17,131 nucleotides of DNA from Candidatus Ruthturnera sp. (GTDB lineage Bacteria; Pseudomonadota; Gammaproteobacteria; PS1; Pseudothioglobaceae): the NCBI GenBank assembly GCA_018648985.1, contig JABGOT010000086.1, positions 1 through 17,131 of the forward strand. The letters run 5' to 3'. Both the position numbers and the translations under genes were made by a program. The notes below the pieces were generated by a model. The model did not search any database. It was given only the letters and a program-made list of their open reading frames with translations, and was not told the origin of the DNA. This document shows positions 15,083-17,131 of the stretch, piece after piece (positions within the stretch are counted from its first letter, which is position 1; every line of letters starts with the position of its first letter).

Positions 15083-15385
15083 TTATCTTTCTTGATTAAA
15101 CTGCTTAATCTGATGCATGCGTTCATGCAGTACTGTAACAATACCAATGTCGCCATTATCTAAATATTTCCAATAAATATAGTGTTTTTCATATCTCAAA
15201 TAAAAGCCATCAATGCCAAAATCTGCAGGCATTGGATAAGACACAACTAAATTACTACCAATATTATTAAAAGATTCAAACAAGCCGTTAATATAAATTT
15301 TGGCTTGTTTTTTTCCCCAAGTTTTTATTGTGTATCGATATATCTCATCTATTTTTAATGAGGCGGAGTTTTGTACATTAAGCAT
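15083..15385 (-). CDS. parE: ParE-like toxin
   Basis: This 100-residue protein is of the RelE/ParE superfamily, ParE branch. The helix hairpin SASLKIDEIYRYTIKTWGKKQAKIYINGL (8-36) matches the usual A..D...I..Y....WG..qA..Y pattern, and the C-terminal strands read GFYLRYEKHYIYWKYL and GIVTVLHERMH, close to the family I..iLH.rmd ending. ParE toxins classically poison DNA gyrase; this is from the family, not seen here. The ATG lies nine bases after the antitoxin stop and has no clear ribosome site, so it probably depends on coupling. Confidence 0.86.
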   Translation of the reverse strand: MLNVQNSASLKIDEIYRYTIKTWGKKQAKIYINGLFESFNNIGSNLVVSYPMPADFGIDGFYLRYEKHYIYWKYLDNGDIGIVTVLHERMHQIKQFNQER

Positions 15386-15394
15386 AGATTTTGT

Positions 15395-15643
15395 TTAGCT
15401 ATTTCTGTTAAAAATATCTTCCGCACTCAGCTTTGAGTAAGAAGAGTCTGGTGCAGAAAAAGCCAGTGTTAGCTCGGCTTTAAGTCTCTCAAAAGCCTCT
15501 TGTTCAAATCGTTTTTTATCATCGCGAATTAAGCTACGAACATACTCACTTATATTTTCGTAAGACCCATTTTCATCGACATTATTTGCAACAAAATCAC
15601 TTAAATCGCCGCTTAGCCTAACTGTCATTGTGGTTTGAGACAT
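15395..15643 (-). CDS. parD: ParD-like ribbon-helix-helix antitoxin
   Basis: This 82-residue protein has an N-terminal ribbon-helix-helix: MSQTTMTVRLSGDLSDFV, then SYENISEYVRSLIRDDKKR. These match ParD, where the beta strand contacts DNA and the YENISEYVRxLIR helix is the family hallmark. The remaining acidic half (QEAFERLKAELTLAFSAPDSS) would bind the toxin. A GGAG ribosome site lies five bases before the ATG. The gene precedes parE in the same operon and is very likely self-repressed through the dyads described upstream. Confidence 0.88.
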   Translation of the reverse strand: MSQTTMTVRLSGDLSDFVANNVDENGSYENISEYVRSLIRDDKKRFEQEAFERLKAELTLAFSAPDSSYSKLSAEDIFNRNS

Positions 15644-15665
15644 ATTGACTCCAATTGGTTATAGT

Positions 15666-15709
15666 GTATTCATTGTAATTAATATTGAATACAAAGTCAA
15701 TATTAATTA
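15666..15709 (-). promoter_or_regulatory. parDE promoter with overlapping inverted repeats
   Basis: On the minus strand, TTGACT (15695-15700) and TACAAT (15672-15677) are separated by 17 bp. A perfect 13-bp inverted repeat with an 8-bp spacer (15676-15688 facing 15697-15709; arm TAATTAATATTGA) covers the spacer and the -35. A second dyad GTATTCA-N13-TGAATAC (15666-15672, 15686-15692) covers the -10. The large repeat includes the stop codon of the upstream gene (15707-15709). Confidence 0.75.
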
Positions 15710-16087
15710 TTTAGATGCACTGTGCATTTTTACACAATCAAAGTAGTTATCCCATCGCCCGGGTGAAAACAAAGTGCCTAAAGCATCAAATGGACCTATG
15801 TTGTACAGGTTTCCACTAAACAGCGCTTCTTTAAATCTAACAACATTACTCTCAGATAAGTTCAACTTACTCTTGCAAGTATTGTGCACTTCTTCGGTGA
15901 TAATAATGCCTAAGCTTGGCTTACTAATCACTTCTTGCTCGATAATCTCATCACTAGATATAGTCATCGAATCAAGCGAATCAAATGATTCTACTGGGCC
16001 AAAATCGCGCGGATCACCACCTGCCATTACGTTAGCTGTTAATACAAGCGCCACCACGCCACTTGATAAGATATTCAGTTTGTTCAT
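15707..16087 (-). CDS. Small secreted protein of unknown function, 126 aa
   Basis: I do not recognise the family. Residues 1-22 form a clear signal peptide (MNKLNILSSGVVALVLTANVMA, with cleavage after AMA-like VMA). The mature part is acidic, with DPRDFGPVESFDSLDSMTIS, and holds two cysteines, in HNTCKSKLN and YFDCVKM, that could form a disulphide in the periplasm. The middle, NVVRFKEALFSGNLYNIGPFDALGTLFSPGRW, is more conserved-looking and may be a small domain. A GGAG site lies seven bases before the ATG. The gene ends just before parD. Confidence 0.7.
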   Translation of the reverse strand: MNKLNILSSGVVALVLTANVMAGGDPRDFGPVESFDSLDSMTISSDEIIEQEVISKPSLGIIITEEVHNTCKSKLNLSESNVVRFKEALFSGNLYNIGPFDALGTLFSPGRWDNYFDCVKMHSASK

Positions 16088-16194
16088 TAGATAACTCCAT
16101 TAAATAAACTGAATTATATTTTTTGATTGTTAGTCAAAAATGAAGATTAGATGTTTTGTTGGTGAAGTTGCTGATTTAACTTATTTAAATAATA

Positions 16195-16229
16195 TACTAT
16201 GTACTGTACACTGTACACTGTATACTATT
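16195..16229 (+). repeat. Five 7-bp iterons directly before the winged-helix/PRTase gene
   Basis: Five head-to-tail units of consensus YACTRTA: TACTATG, TACTGTA, CACTGTA, CACTGTA, TACTATT (16195-16201, 16202-16208, 16209-16215, 16216-16222, 16223-16229). Within them TGTACA occurs at 16205-16210 and 16212-16217. They end four bases before the ATG at 16234. Two TATACT hexamers (16193-16198 and 16221-16226) are candidate -10 sites. The first has a poor -35 (TTGCTG, 19 bp away). Use of the second would give a leaderless mRNA. Confidence 0.85.
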
Positions 16230-16233
16230 AACC

Positions 16234-17131
16234 ATGAAATATACAGATAATAAAAATAGCAAGCCCGATACGCGCCAACAGATACTGACGTATATTCAAA
16301 ATTCAGACATGACAAGCCCTGCTGATATTAATACACAGTTTGATATCAATCGACAAATGATCCATCGCCATTTAAAAAAACTTGTAGAAATGGGATTTAT
16401 TAAAAAAATAGGCTCAGCCCCAAAAGTTTTTTATACAGCAATAACTGACGACACAACCATTTCAGACTACCAAATTAATACAGACACCAAAAGCATTGTT
16501 GATAAAAACTTCTTCTTTATTGAGCCCGCAGGTACAGAGCTGTCTGGCATTAATGGATTTGAAAAATGGTGCAATAAGCGAAATTTTGATATCAGTAAAA
16601 AAGCCGAAGAATTTAAAAAAGTTATTGAAAAATACCAAAAGAAAAAAGACAATGATCTGCTAGATGCCAGCAAAAAAATGAACACAACTTTTGGCGAAAA
16701 CTGTTGTGTAGACAAACTGTTTTATTTTGATTTTTATGCGGTGGAAATTTTTGGAAAAACCAAAATGGGGCAAAAACTGTTGTACGCAAAGCAAGGGGAA
16801 GATAGATCAAAGATGAAAGAGATAGCTGCATCTATCAAGCCAGCAATTGTCAAAATGATTAAAAGTCAAAATATTGACTCGGTAGTTTTTGTGCCGCCAA
16901 CCGTACCAAGACAAATTCAGTTTATGAAGGTACTAGAATCTGAGTTGTCGCTTAGTCTTGCGAAAATTGAAGTTCTTAAGGTTATTGGCGATGTTAGAGT
17001 GCCGCAAAAAACCTTAAAAAAAATAGAAGACAGAATAGAAAATGCACAAAATACTTTTATTGTTAACAATAAAGCAAAATTTAAAACAACACTAATTATT
17101 GATGATGCTGTTGGCTCTGGCGCTAGTATTA
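16234..17131 (+). CDS. Winged-helix DNA-binding protein fused to a ComF-like phosphoribosyltransferase domain (C-terminus cut by window edge)
   Basis: There are 299 codons before the edge. Residues 10-70 read as a winged helix-turn-helix: TRQQILTYIQN, then SPADINTQFDINRQMIHRHLKKLVEMGFIKKIG, then a wing (APKVFYTA). A middle part (about 75-200) is charged and unrecognised, with a lysine-rich helix and FYAVEIFGK. Residues 210-299 resemble a ComF-type PRTase: SVVFVPPTVPRQIQF, Q258-KTLKKIEDRIENAQNTF, and the PRPP-binding loop TLIIDDAVGSGAS (286-298). The family binds or transfers phosphoribosyl groups, but whether this one is catalytic or a PRPP sensor is unknown. There is no ribosome site at the ATG, so it may be leaderless. 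The iterons just upstream suggest autoregulation. Confidence 0.72.
   Translation, partial: MKYTDNKNSKPDTRQQILTYIQNSDMTSPADINTQFDINRQMIHRHLKKLVEMGFIKKIGSAPKVFYTAITDDTTISDYQINTDTKSIVDKNFFFIEPAGTELSGINGFEKWCNKRNFDISKKAEEFKKVIEKYQKKKDNDLLDASKKMNTTFGENCCVDKLFYFDFYAVEIFGKTKMGQKLLYAKQGEDRSKMKEIAASIKPAIVKMIKSQNIDSVVFVPPTVPRQIQFMKVLESELSLSLAKIEVLKVIGDVRVPQKTLKKIEDRIENAQNTFIVNNKAKFKTTLIIDDAVGSGASI

Noticed and set aside
16113..16137. Promoter of the secreted-protein gene (TTGACT and TATAAT on the minus strand)
   Set aside because: The hexamers are good but only 13 bp apart, too close for sigma-70, so I did not list it as a promoter.
16195..16229. Iterons as a plasmid replication origin
   Set aside because: Units are only 7 bp, only five in number, lie at a promoter, and the next gene is not a replication initiator.
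16467..16831. Two minus-strand frames rich in phenylalanine and serine
   Set aside because: They are the complement of lysine-rich codons of the winged-helix/PRTase gene, a common artefact in AT-rich DNA.

Overview
The window looks like chromosome from an AT-rich gammaproteobacterium. SSB, BamD, Pal, TolB, CpoB, IscX and a two-activity SpoT all read as gammaproteobacterial orthologues. The protein set and base composition remind me of the SUP05/Ca. Thioglobus group of marine sulfur oxidisers. That placement is an impression from sequence style, not a search result.

Left part (1-3433). A periplasmic amino-acid-binding protein (AapJ type, running off the left edge), a small two-helix membrane protein and a short Sel1-repeat protein lie on the minus strand. 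Divergent from them is an unusual NAD+ synthetase: an ordinary glutaminase-synthetase NadE carrying about 95 extra N-terminal residues that look like an XRE/Cro-type helix-turn-helix. There is no in-frame start codon between the two parts, and the promoter has repeated TAAAAAATA-type boxes. This is the most interesting object in the window.

Middle part (3417-12508). A minus-strand run of iscX, tolB, pal, cpoB and pabB joins Fe-S assembly, the envelope Tol-Pal machine and folate synthesis, with overlapping or nearly touching ends. spoT lies upstream of it on the same strand, separated by 257 bp that holds an 80-bp dyad. Divergent from spoT is a plus-strand run of bamD, an MFS transporter and ssb, closed by a clear rho-independent hairpin.

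Right part (12523-17131). This looks accessory. It holds a RelE/YafQ-like toxin with a Phd/YefM-like antitoxin, a four-gene operon of three short unknown proteins plus an HD-HAD fusion protein, a ParDE pair, a small secreted protein of unknown function, and (cut by the right edge) a winged-helix protein fused to a ComF-like phosphoribosyltransferase domain. That last gene has five 7-bp iterons directly before its start codon. Both toxin-antitoxin pairs have good sigma-70 promoters overlapped by inverted repeats, as expected for self-repressed modules. The HD-HAD operon and the iteron-controlled phosphoribosyltransferase gene are the candidates here for something undescribed.

No rRNA, tRNA, CRISPR array or insertion sequence was seen. 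No gene-free stretch exceeds 300 bp. The longest are 14814-15082, 7569-7825 and 1320-1558, and each is described below.
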